A stretch of DNA of 64,000 nucleotides. Source: an uncultured Bacteroidia bacterium. GTDB lineage: Bacteria; Bacteroidota; Bacteroidia; Bacteroidales; UBA932. The notes beneath the pieces are model-generated. The model was not told where the DNA came from. It searched no databases and was given only the letters and a program-made list of their open reading frames with translations. A program made the translations under genes and the position numbers. Where the stretch lies: assembly GCA_902801885.1 (NCBI GenBank), contig CADCJX010000007.1, positions 62,001 through 126,000 on the forward strand, read 5' to 3'. This document shows, piece by piece, positions 25,083-33,171 of the stretch; the stretch's first letter is position 1; the number at the start of each line of letters is the position of its first letter.

Positions 25083-26423
25083 CTAGTTGATTTCCCAGGC
25101 TCCGCCCTTTGCGAAGACAGGCTCGACGAGCTCGTCGTAGAACATTCCTCTCTTGGCGAGGTCGAGGACATTCATCCTGTGGCGCATCAGCTGGACTATA
25201 GGGAACATGTCCTTGAGCTGCTGGCGGGTGACTCCGATCATAGAAGGATCATAGGGAGCACCGGCGACCTTGAAGAGGTTCTGCATCTTTTCGAAGGTGT
25301 AGACCTGTCCCTGGAGTTTCTTCTTGAACTCAGGCCAGGAGTCACGGACGCGGGTGAGTTGTTCTCGGACGGTTTCAGCATCATTGTATTTCTTGGTGAT
25401 GTTGTCATAGCCAAGGGTCGGTGCCGGGAAGTCCTTGAATACCTCCATGGCCCTCTGCTGCTCCTGTTCGAGGGTAGGCCATGCCTTTACGCAGGCGTCA
25501 ACGTCGATCTTGGAGAGATCCATCTTGAAGAGTTCATCGAAAACGGCGCACATGGTGAGAGTGCCGATCGCCACCTGGAAACCATGGGACTGGAGCTTGC
25601 CGTTGTAACGGTGATGCGTCATGTCAAGGATGTGGCTGAACAGGTGGTCGCAGCAGGAAGCAGGACGGCTGGACTGTGCCGCCTGCATGGCGAAACCGCT
25701 GAGGGTAAGGCCCTCGAAGAGATCTGCTATGGCATCGGGATTGCCTGCGGCAACGCCCTCGGGATCAGCAAGGAGGTCGTCAAGATAGTCCTGGAGGACA
25801 TGCCACGCATCCGGCTTGATGGGTGCTGTACCCATGAGGTCGGCTACCATCCATTCGGCACCGGCAGGGACCTTTGCGGCAAGGTCGGCATAACCGGCCG
25901 CAGTCATCTCCTTCGGAGCGGCAGCAATCACGTCGATATCGGCTATGATGGCAACCGGAGCCGGGCAGGAGAAGGTCTGCTTCGAATTCTGGTAGGAGAT
26001 CGAAGCTCCGAATGATGAATATCCGTCCACGGATGCCGCGGTAGGCAGGGTCAGATACTGCTGCTCGTGATGATGGGAGCAAAGCTTGCAAAGGTCGTTG
26101 ATGACTCCTGAACCCACGGACACAGCGACATAGCCACCGTCAAGTTCCTTGTCAACCATTTCGATGTATTCCCATTCGGCATGGAATTCTTCCTCCATGA
26201 TGATGAATTTCTCGGTAGGGATCCCTGCTTCGACGAAGAGGCCGTAAACTTTCTCTCCGAGGACAGGCCAGGTGTGGATGTCGGCGATGATCTTTGCCTT
26301 CCTTCCCGGGAAAAACCTGTTGAACACCTCAGGGGCCATCGAACTGACTCCTCTTCCCATTTCAAAAAACTTAGTGTCAGTAGAAACCTTTAGCGCATTG
26401 GCTATCCTCTGTTTTGAATCCAT
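25083..26423 (-). CDS. sn-glycerol-1-phosphate dehydrogenase family protein (AraM/EgsA-like)
   Basis: A 446-residue NAD(P)-dependent dehydrogenase of the iron/zinc polyol and dehydroquinate-synthase-like fold. I start at MDSKQRIANAL (26423). Seen: VSVGSGVINDLCKL (dinucleotide-binding loop), LTLPTAASVDGYSS, the metal-ligand regions GYADLAAK (Asp), SCCDHLFSHIL (His) and LQSHGFQVAIGT (His). By family it reduces dihydroxyacetone phosphate to sn-glycerol-1-phosphate, the enantiomer used in archaeal lipids and in some bacterial glycoconjugates. It is followed by the PEP-utilizer domain gene in the same unit. Substrate specificity cannot be fixed from sequence. Confidence 0.85.
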   Translation of the reverse strand: MDSKQRIANALKVSTDTKFFEMGRGVSSMAPEVFNRFFPGRKAKIIADIHTWPVLGEKVYGLFVEAGIPTEKFIIMEEEFHAEWEYIEMVDKELDGGYVAVSVGSGVINDLCKLCSHHHEQQYLTLPTAASVDGYSSFGASISYQNSKQTFSCPAPVAIIADIDVIAAAPKEMTAAGYADLAAKVPAGAEWMVADLMGTAPIKPDAWHVLQDYLDDLLADPEGVAAGNPDAIADLFEGLTLSGFAMQAAQSSRPASCCDHLFSHILDMTHHRYNGKLQSHGFQVAIGTLTMCAVFDELFKMDLSKIDVDACVKAWPTLEQEQQRAMEVFKDFPAPTLGYDNITKKYNDAETVREQLTRVRDSWPEFKKKLQGQVYTFEKMQNLFKVAGAPYDPSMIGVTRQQLKDMFPIVQLMRHRMNVLDLAKRGMFYDELVEPVFAKGGAWEIN

Positions 26424-26501
26424 AGTATGTGATTGTCCGTTTTGTTTTAGAGATTGTAAAGTTAACAAATATTCGATAAATTATTAATGAAATAAAATGA
26501 C

Positions 26502-26509
26502 TACATTTG
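26502..26509 (+). promoter_or_regulatory. -7 promoter element upstream of glyS
   Basis: TACATTTG, a perfect match to TAnnTTTG, 31 bases before the glyS ATG. No TTTG is found at the proper upstream distance, so the -33 half is weak. Confidence 0.4.
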
Positions 26510-26539
26510 CGCTTTGGATATTAATTAACATCAACTATA

Positions 26540-28078
26540 ATGACACAGGACGAACTCTTCAAGGTGCTGGTAGCACATTGCAAGGAATACGGATTCATCT
26601 TCCCTTCAAGCGAAATCTACGACGGACTGGCAGCAGTCTATGACTATGGCCAAATGGGCGTCGAGCTCAAGAACAACATCAAGCGTTACTGGTGGGAGGC
26701 CATGACCCGCCTCAACGAGAATGTCGTAGGAATAGATTCTTGCGTGTTCATGCACCCGAAGACATGGGTCGCTTCCGGTCATGTGGCAGCCTTCAACGAT
26801 CCCCTGATCGACAACAAGGACTCAAAGAAGCGCTACCGTGCCGACAACCTCATCGAGGACTATCTCGGCAAGATCGAGGAGAAGATCGAGAAGGAAGTTG
26901 CAAAGGGCCGTAAGAAGTTTGGAGAGGCCTTCAACGAGGAGCAGTTCCGGGCAACCAACCCTAACGTACTCAGGGAAAAGAAGAAGTATGATGAGGTGCA
27001 TGCCCGTTACAAGGCTGCGGAAGACGCAAATGACCTCAAGGCCTACCGCGACATCATCATCGACTGCGGCATAGTCTGCCCCATCTCCGGTACCGCCAAC
27101 TGGACCGAGGTCCGTCAGTTCAACCTGATGTTCAGCACCCAAGGCTCCAACACAGGAGGCACCGACGACGTACTTTACCTGCGTCCAGAGACAGCCCAGG
27201 GAATATTCGTGGAGTACCTGAATGTCCAGAAGACCGGCCGCATGAAGATTCCTTTCGGAATCGCCCAGATCGGAAAGGCATTCCGCAACGAGATCGTGGC
27301 CAGGCAGTTCATCTTCCGCATGAAGGAATTCGAGCAGATGGAGATGGAATTCTTCTGCCGTCCCGGAACCGAGATGGAATGGTTCGCAAAATGGAAGGAG
27401 AACAGGATGAAGTGGCATGTCAACCTCGGAATGGGAGCAGAGAACTACCGCTTCCACGACCATGAGAAGCTGGCCCACTACGCCAATGCTGCCACCGACA
27501 TCGAGTTCAACTTCCCGTTCGGCTTCAAGGAGCTGGAAGGTATACACTCCAGGACCGACTTCGACCTTGGCAACCACCAGAAGATCAGCGGAAAGAAGAT
27601 CCAGTACTTCGATCCTGAGACCGGTGAAAGCTATGTCCCTTACTGCGTCGAGACTTCAATCGGAGTCGACAGGATGTTCCTCGCCGTACTCAGCCACTCC
27701 TACAATGTCGAGCAGCTTGAAGGCGGAGACAGCCGTGTAGTCCTCAGCATTCCTGCTCCCCTTGCTCCCGTCAAGGTGGCCATCCTCCCTCTTGTCAAGA
27801 AGGACGGTCTGCCCGAGAAGGCCCAGGAGGTTGTGAACGAGCTCAAGTACGACTTCGCCTACCAGTACGACGAGAAGGATTCCATCGGTAAGCGTTACCG
27901 CCGCCAGGATGCCATCGGCACTCCTTTCTGCGTCACCATCGATAACGACACGATGAACGACAACACCGTGACAGTCCGCGACCGTGACACCATGGAGCAG
28001 ACCAGGGTTCCAATCGCTGAACTCCGCGAGATGATCGACAAGAAGGTCAACATGGCCAATCTCCTAAGAAAGCTTTAA
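26540..28078 (+). CDS. glyS: Glycyl-tRNA synthetase, single-chain alpha2 type
   Basis: A 512-residue class II synthetase that charges tRNA-Gly. The single-chain form is the one usual in Bacteroidota and Archaea rather than the two-subunit enterobacterial form. Seen: FIFPSSEIYDGLAAVYDYGQMGVELK at the N-terminus, LRPETAQGIFV, RNEIVARQFIFRMKEFEQMEMEFF (motif 2), GVDRMFLAVL (motif 3), and the C-terminal anticodon-binding region (APVKVAILPLVKKDGLPEKA). Length is normal. Its stop overlaps the next start (TAATG). Confidence 0.97.
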   Translation: MTQDELFKVLVAHCKEYGFIFPSSEIYDGLAAVYDYGQMGVELKNNIKRYWWEAMTRLNENVVGIDSCVFMHPKTWVASGHVAAFNDPLIDNKDSKKRYRADNLIEDYLGKIEEKIEKEVAKGRKKFGEAFNEEQFRATNPNVLREKKKYDEVHARYKAAEDANDLKAYRDIIIDCGIVCPISGTANWTEVRQFNLMFSTQGSNTGGTDDVLYLRPETAQGIFVEYLNVQKTGRMKIPFGIAQIGKAFRNEIVARQFIFRMKEFEQMEMEFFCRPGTEMEWFAKWKENRMKWHVNLGMGAENYRFHDHEKLAHYANAATDIEFNFPFGFKELEGIHSRTDFDLGNHQKISGKKIQYFDPETGESYVPYCVETSIGVDRMFLAVLSHSYNVEQLEGGDSRVVLSIPAPLAPVKVAILPLVKKDGLPEKAQEVVNELKYDFAYQYDEKDSIGKRYRRQDAIGTPFCVTIDNDTMNDNTVTVRDRDTMEQTRVPIAELREMIDKKVNMANLLRKL

Positions 28079-28698
28079 TGATGAAAGTCAAAGCCCTATT
28101 TGCCATACTTGCGTCAGCCGCGATCCTTTCTTCCTGCTCCGGGAAAAAGGTTTCCCTTTTCAACGGGGACAACCTTGACGGCTGGAGAACCGTCCTTAAA
28201 GAGGACACAGACGCCATCTCCGGCGCTTCCACCTTCAGCGCTAAAGACGGGATCATCCACGTCACAGGGCAGCCTTTCGGCTACATCCGCACGGAAAAGA
28301 AGTACTCCGACTACCTCCTGCACGTCGAATGGCGCTGGACGGGAGACAAGGCCGTTGACGGAGGAATATTCAATTACCTTCAGGACGGTGACAGGGTATG
28401 GCCTATGGGAGTGCAGCTCCAGATGACTCCGAAGGACATGGGCATGCTGATGGGAGGGATTCCGATTGAAGGAGTTGAAGGACCCTTCTACCGCAAGGCA
28501 AGGACGGTCGAAGAGAACCCCGAAAAGCCCGTCGGCGAGTGGAACGAGATGGAATTCCTCTGCAAGGGCGGAAACATCAAGGTCACCCTCAACGGAGTCA
28601 TGATTAACGAGGCTCAATGCAAGGCCACCGAAGGCTACATCGGCCTCCAGTCTGAAGGCGGCGCCATGGAATTCAGGAATATCTTCCTGTCATTCTGA
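28078..28698 (+). CDS. DUF1080 (3-keto-disaccharide hydrolase-type) lipoprotein
   Basis: A 206-residue lipoprotein (AAILSSCSGKK, Cys 20). It has the laminin-G-like beta-sandwich pattern of DUF1080: SLFNGDNLDGWRT, YSDYLLHVEWRW, GGIFNYLQDGD, GVQLQMTPKD, GEWNEMEFLCKGGNIKVTLNG, GYIGLQSEGGAMEFRNIFL. Some members hydrolyse 3-keto-glycosides; others may only bind sugars. It shares the TAATG overlap with glyS, an unusual partner, so it may simply be read from the glyS promoter. Its last two codons and stop are supplied by a short interspersed repeat (28688-28714). Confidence 0.8.
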   Translation: MMKVKALFAILASAAILSSCSGKKVSLFNGDNLDGWRTVLKEDTDAISGASTFSAKDGIIHVTGQPFGYIRTEKKYSDYLLHVEWRWTGDKAVDGGIFNYLQDGDRVWPMGVQLQMTPKDMGMLMGGIPIEGVEGPFYRKARTVEENPEKPVGEWNEMEFLCKGGNIKVTLNGVMINEAQCKATEGYIGLQSEGGAMEFRNIFLSF

Positions 28699-28714
28699 GC
28701 GAAGCGAAGAATCT
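28688..28714. repeat. Short interspersed repeat (SERSEES-type), copy 1
   Basis: Core CATTCTGAGCGAAGCGAAG, flanked by TGT and AATCT. It overlaps the 3' end of the DUF1080 gene, giving the codons TCA TTC TGA, and fills the whole convergent gap to folK. A reverse-oriented relative lies at 41012-41055. In translation this repeat gives the SERSEES string commonly seen in spurious bacterial ORFs. Confidence 0.75.
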
Positions 28715-28715
28715 A

Positions 28716-29195
28716 TCATCCATCAAAATATTCCGGGAAAGCCCTCTTCAGTGAGGGCTTTGCTATTTCCAGCAACGGGATCATCACGAAGGGACGGTCA
28801 GCTATTCCTTTGTGTGGAATCGTCAGTTCAGGAATATCGATCCGTTCTGTACCGTAAAACAGGATGTCGATGTCGATGATGCGTGAGTGATAGATCCGAT
28901 TGCCTTCTCCGTCATATTCAGGAGGGTCCGTCCGGCCCATTTCCCTTTCGATCGACTTGACCGTTCGCAAGACCTCCAGCGGAGCAAAGTCAGGAGAAAA
29001 ATAGACCCGGTACAGGACGGCTGCATTGAGGAACTTGCCACCGGAAAAGCCCATAGGCTTGGTCTCTATCAGGCGGGAAAGCGCAGAATAGTGGCATCCG
29101 AAGGCCTCGTCCATCCTGCGCAAGGCTTCAAGGATGTTGGCCTCACGGTCCCCAAGATTGCTCCCGAGTGAAAAATAGATGTTTACAAACGACAT
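28716..29195 (-). CDS. folK: 2-amino-4-hydroxy-6-hydroxymethyldihydropteridine pyrophosphokinase
   Basis: A 159-residue HPPK that transfers pyrophosphate from ATP to the pterin in folate synthesis. Seen: FSLGSNLGDREANI, SRLIETKPMGFSGGKFLNAAV, IEREMGRTDPP, SRIIDIDILFYG (the acidic motif that binds magnesium) and IPHKGIADRPFVMIPLLEI. Its start overlaps the 3' end of the fucosidase gene by 13 bases, so it is read from the same transcript although the functions are unrelated. Confidence 0.93.
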   Translation of the reverse strand: MSFVNIYFSLGSNLGDREANILEALRRMDEAFGCHYSALSRLIETKPMGFSGGKFLNAAVLYRVYFSPDFAPLEVLRTVKSIEREMGRTDPPEYDGEGNRIYHSRIIDIDILFYGTERIDIPELTIPHKGIADRPFVMIPLLEIAKPSLKRAFPEYFDG

Positions 29196-30520
29196 TTCAG
29201 GACAACAATCGAATCATCCTTGAAAAGATTCTCAGGAAGTGTGATCACCGTCTCATCTTCCACGACGGTCATTTCAACAGGCTGACCAGTCTCCACGACG
29301 TTGCATTCTCCTGACAGGACTGCAGGAACCGTAACGGAAGTCATAGGGTTGGTCAGGAACAGATAAAGGTTCTTTCCTTCTGAGGTCTCTTTACAAGTCG
29401 AATAAACGCCCTCCGGCATCGCTAGACCTGAAGGCTCGGAACCGAAGACAGCTTCCCCGTTGACATCCAGCCAGGCACCCATCTCCCTAAGGCGGCGGAC
29501 TGCAGGAGCAGGAAGAGTTCCATCCGCTTTCGGTCCGACGTTCAGAAGATAGTTTCCGCCCATCGAGGTGTTGTTCACAAGGTAACGCAGCATCCTGGAA
29601 GCAGGCTTCCAGTTATAGTCCTTGCCATGATAAGCCCAGGAATTCTGCATGGTCGCAGGAGTCTGCCAAGGCTTGGACAGCATCTCTTTCGGGTAGGAAT
29701 TGTCGTGCATCTCAAGGAAGTCGATGTTGTCCCCAGGATTCTCATAACAGATACGCCCGTTGATGAGGCATTTGTCACTGTAGGTCCTGACAAGCCTGAT
29801 CAATTCGTCCCTCCTTTCGGGAGTGATGTGGGTCTTCCAGTCCCAAGTGTCAAACCACAGAAGGTCCGGGTCGAACTTCTCTATCAATTCCCGAACCTGT
29901 GGAAGGGATTTCCTCTGCCAATATCTCTCGAAAGCCTCATCATCCCTCCATTCACACCATCTGGGCAGAGCTCCGTCCGGATCCTCCCAATCCTGCCAAT
30001 GGGAATAGTAGAAGCCATATTTCAAGCCATATTTCTTGCAGGCCTCCACTAGCGGTGCGATCAGGTCTTTCCGGTAAGGGGTGTTCATGATGTCAAAATC
30101 CGAGACTTCAGAGTCCCAGAGCGCAAAGCCATCATGGTGCTTGGAAGTGATCACCAAGTACTTCATCCCTGCATTCTTGGCTTCCCTGACCCAACTGTCC
30201 GGATCATAGTTCACCGGATTGAACTGCCCCGCAAGGGCGTTGTACACGTCATCCGGAACCTCCAGACGAGGCTTGATCCACTCTGCGTACCAACTGTTTC
30301 CATTAGCGAAAGAGGTGTCCGGCATGGTGTGGCCGTTGTATGAACCCTCCAGGATTGAATATAATCCCCAATGGATGAACATCCCGAACTTGGCTTCCTT
30401 GAACCATTCTGACTTTTCTTCAGGCAGTTTCAGGGAGACTTCGCGCTGTGTTATCTGTTTGTCCGAACAGCCTGTGAAAATAAGTCCGAGCAATAAGAGG
30501 GGTATGATTAGTTTTCTCAT
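29183..30520 (-). CDS. GH29 alpha-L-fucosidase, lipoprotein
   Basis: A 445-residue lipoprotein. I start at the ATG at 30520, which gives the signal MRKLIIPLLLLGLIFTGC (Cys 18). GH29 landmarks: AKFGMFIHWGLYS, YLVITSKHHDGFALWDS, LKYGFYYSHWQDW, DPDLLWFDTWDW (nucleophile Asp224), NYLLNVGPKADGTL. It should release terminal alpha-L-fucose at the cell surface or in the periplasm. It sits downstream of the ADP-ribosylglycohydrolase gene with a 4-base gap, so the two are co-transcribed. Confidence 0.92.
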   Translation of the reverse strand: MRKLIIPLLLLGLIFTGCSDKQITQREVSLKLPEEKSEWFKEAKFGMFIHWGLYSILEGSYNGHTMPDTSFANGNSWYAEWIKPRLEVPDDVYNALAGQFNPVNYDPDSWVREAKNAGMKYLVITSKHHDGFALWDSEVSDFDIMNTPYRKDLIAPLVEACKKYGLKYGFYYSHWQDWEDPDGALPRWCEWRDDEAFERYWQRKSLPQVRELIEKFDPDLLWFDTWDWKTHITPERRDELIRLVRTYSDKCLINGRICYENPGDNIDFLEMHDNSYPKEMLSKPWQTPATMQNSWAYHGKDYNWKPASRMLRYLVNNTSMGGNYLLNVGPKADGTLPAPAVRRLREMGAWLDVNGEAVFGSEPSGLAMPEGVYSTCKETSEGKNLYLFLTNPMTSVTVPAVLSGECNVVETGQPVEMTVVEDETVITLPENLFKDDSIVVLKCRL

Positions 30521-30524
30521 TGTG

Positions 30525-32066
30525 TCAAACGTGATGATGCTCTTCGGGTTTGTCGGAGTAAACAATCTTTGAACGGACCTCGATAGGGTGCTTCCGGTCA
30601 GGATTGAGCCACTTCAGGGAAACTGTGTGCTTGCCGACAGGAAGACCGTACTTGAAATACAGTTCAAGGCTCCTGTGGTTGTTGCTGGCGGGAAGGACGA
30701 CGGTCCTGTCCACGACGCCGTCAAGGGTGACTTCAACCTTGGCCTCATAGCCTGAATTATCCATAGGCATGAGATAGGTGAGCACTACTCCGTTGCCGTT
30801 GAATTCCATTTCGCCGCAGTTGTCGATGTGGTCCCTGATCTCCTCACGCTTCACAGGCCAGTGGCCTTCAAAACCCTTTTCGAGACGGACGGTTTCAGGG
30901 ACCTGGGTCTTGATGGTCACAGACTCGTCGGAAACTGAGCCTCCGTATTTTTCAATGACCTTGAGGGCTTGATTGAAAGACATCTGGTAAGTCTTGTTGA
31001 GGGAAATGTCTGTATAGGCGAAATTCCTGTCCTCAACCTCGTAGATGTTCTTCTTCCAGTACTCAGGAATGTTGCTGTAGCCGAGTACGACACCAAGGAT
31101 GCCGCCGGAAGATGCCGGATTGCAATCGGAATCCTTTCCACAGCGCGTTGACACGTCGATCGTCTTGTAGAAGTCTCCCTCTCCGTAAAGGAGTCCCATG
31201 ATGATGTAGGAACTGTTGATGAGAGCATCGATGTTGGTGGTTCCATAGACTCCGTCAGGACAACCAATGTCAAATCCCCATTTACGCTCTGCCAGAGCCC
31301 AGGTAATCTCCCAATTGTCAGGATATTCCTTATGCCATTTGATTATGTCCGCCATGCACTGGTAGTACTTGCTTTCGGTAGGGATCGTCTTGAGAGCCTC
31401 AGAAACAATGTATTCAATGTCATCGGAGACGAAGGCCAGGGAATACATGGCCGCGACATAGACACCTCCGTACCAGCCGTCACCGTAGTTCATCATGTGG
31501 CCGATCTCATCAGTGTAGTGAACGGCCGCATTGGGCATTCCCGGAGCCATTATTCCGGCGTAGTCAGCTTCGATCTGGAAGTCGATGTCGTCCGAATGGG
31601 GATTGTTCATCCAGAAACCTGACTCCGGAGGCATCAGCCCTTGCTGAATATTGTAACGTGCCGCCTGGTTGGCATGCCAGAGAGGATATGCTGCCGAGGA
31701 GAAGGCTTTGGCGAACGACTCGATAGGTGCATCAAGGCCCTCTTTTTCAAACACTTCCACAAAGGTAAGGTCCATGTAGATGTCGTCGTAAAGGCCAGGT
31801 GCATGGTCATAGTACCATTGGATCCTGTGGTCCGGCCATTCGATAGGTATGTTGTCATTGATGATGCTGCTGTAACGGAACTCGGTAGGACCTCCGTAGG
31901 TGCATCCTATGGTCTGGCCTGCCCAGCCTCCCTTAATCTTGTCCATAAGTTGTTCCTTGGTGAGAGAGACCTCTTCCGGAGCAGAAGGTACCTTGACCTT
32001 ATTCTGGACGCAGCCCACGGCCAGGATAGCAAATGCCAAAATGGTGACAATAGTTAACTTTTTCAT
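30525..32066 (-). CDS. Secreted ADP-ribosylglycohydrolase-family lipoprotein
   Basis: A 513-residue lipoprotein (MKKLTIVTILAFAILAVGC, Cys 19; ATG at 32066 preferred over an in-frame TTG at 32072). The DraG/ARH-type core spans about 40-350: MDKIKGGWAGQTIGCTYGG, YDDIYMDLTF (acidic metal motif), HSDDIDFQ, GKDSDCNPASSGGILG (second acidic motif, with Cys where DSDT usually has Thr). A C-terminal beta-sandwich follows (about 400-513) and the protein ends HHHV. Family members cleave the N- or O-glycosidic bond of ADP-ribosyl groups, but many secreted relatives have unknown substrates. Neighbours are a metallophosphatase, a nucleoside hydrolase and a ribokinase. Confidence 0.82.
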   Translation of the reverse strand: MKKLTIVTILAFAILAVGCVQNKVKVPSAPEEVSLTKEQLMDKIKGGWAGQTIGCTYGGPTEFRYSSIINDNIPIEWPDHRIQWYYDHAPGLYDDIYMDLTFVEVFEKEGLDAPIESFAKAFSSAAYPLWHANQAARYNIQQGLMPPESGFWMNNPHSDDIDFQIEADYAGIMAPGMPNAAVHYTDEIGHMMNYGDGWYGGVYVAAMYSLAFVSDDIEYIVSEALKTIPTESKYYQCMADIIKWHKEYPDNWEITWALAERKWGFDIGCPDGVYGTTNIDALINSSYIIMGLLYGEGDFYKTIDVSTRCGKDSDCNPASSGGILGVVLGYSNIPEYWKKNIYEVEDRNFAYTDISLNKTYQMSFNQALKVIEKYGGSVSDESVTIKTQVPETVRLEKGFEGHWPVKREEIRDHIDNCGEMEFNGNGVVLTYLMPMDNSGYEAKVEVTLDGVVDRTVVLPASNNHRSLELYFKYGLPVGKHTVSLKWLNPDRKHPIEVRSKIVYSDKPEEHHHV

Positions 32067-32078
32067 ATTCAATGATTT

Positions 32079-33155
32079 TTATATTCTTGGACTAGTGAGA
32101 TTCTTCATTCCCGGATAGAGGTAAAGCTCCTGTTCGACCTTGCCTCCGTAAAGGCGGACCCAGGTCTTGAAGCCGTCGTCTCCCTCGGTGAACTCGAAGA
32201 TGCGGGCGCCGTTGGGCTTAAGGTCGTTGTAGACAGTGTCGCAGCCACTGAAGCGGCCGTAGATAAGGAAGAAATCCTGCCAGAGCATGACAAAGTCGCT
32301 GTTGTGGTCGTGACCGGTCACAATGCCCTGGACATCACCCATCTCCCTCATGGCAAGATAGAGGCCTGAATTCACCTTGGGGGCTCCTGGCTCTTCGCCT
32401 ATATTGCCCATCATCACGCGGGAAGTATCCCTGATGGCCTCTTTGTACTCAGGTACGGGAATATGGAAGAATGCGAGGGAAGGAACGGGTTTTCCGCCGT
32501 TTGCCTCGGTGAATTCCCGGCTGTGTTTCTTGTACCAGGCTATCTGATCGTCATGGACATAACTCCAACCCTTCTGGCCGGCAATTTCAACCCTGTTACC
32601 TGAATCGAAGAGGTAGAAAACCCTGTCGACACCCTTTGATCCCGAAAGAGTGATTATATCATTGGAGCAGCCCGAGATACCTTCATCGTCTATGGTGTTG
32701 ACGTTGCCTGGAATAGAGCGCAGGACCTTGAACATGTCCGTCCTGGAAAGGTCAAAATCGCTGTCATGGTTGCCCATCGCCACAGCAAACGGGATCTTGC
32801 GGTCAACGAGGGGCTGCAGGATGTGCCTTGCAGAGGCCTCTGCAGGTTTTCCGAACACGATGTCTCCTGTGTGGATGACGAAATCCGGCTTCTCAGCGTC
32901 CAGCATCTGGATCACGTTCTTGAGAGCCCTTTCGGAACGCTCGTCTCCTTCGATGTAATGGGTGTCGGTGAACTGAAGAATCTTTATCTTTCCGTTGCTG
33001 TTGTATTTGAGCCTGTGGGCTATCCCGTCAGCAGGAGTCTTACCCTTGTTGACCTGGAGTTTTCCGGTAGCCATGGCTTCCACACCAGGAATGGCCATCG
33101 CTGCGCCGGCTACTGCGGCTGTCGCCGAGTTCTTCAAAAAAACTCTTCTGTCCAT
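32079..33155 (-). CDS. Exported calcineurin-like metallophosphoesterase
   Basis: A 358-residue phosphoesterase with a twin-arginine-like N-terminus (MDRRVFLKNSATAAVAGAAMA). All five metallophosphoesterase blocks are present: FTDTHYIEGD, VIHTGDIVFG, AVAMGNHDSDF, FFHIPVPEY, GIVTGHDHNSDF. By family it is a two-metal phosphomonoesterase or nucleotide phosphatase acting outside the cytoplasm. Its place between the nucleoside hydrolase and the ADP-ribosylglycohydrolase would suit dephosphorylation of a nucleotide intermediate; that is inference. Confidence 0.88.
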   Translation of the reverse strand: MDRRVFLKNSATAAVAGAAMAIPGVEAMATGKLQVNKGKTPADGIAHRLKYNSNGKIKILQFTDTHYIEGDERSERALKNVIQMLDAEKPDFVIHTGDIVFGKPAEASARHILQPLVDRKIPFAVAMGNHDSDFDLSRTDMFKVLRSIPGNVNTIDDEGISGCSNDIITLSGSKGVDRVFYLFDSGNRVEIAGQKGWSYVHDDQIAWYKKHSREFTEANGGKPVPSLAFFHIPVPEYKEAIRDTSRVMMGNIGEEPGAPKVNSGLYLAMREMGDVQGIVTGHDHNSDFVMLWQDFFLIYGRFSGCDTVYNDLKPNGARIFEFTEGDDGFKTWVRLYGGKVEQELYLYPGMKNLTSPRI

Positions 33156-33171
33156 GATAACTGTTATTAGT

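Noticed and set aside
24924..26015. 363-codon reading frame on the plus strand
   Set aside because: It lies opposite the glycerol-1-phosphate dehydrogenase gene and shows no domain.
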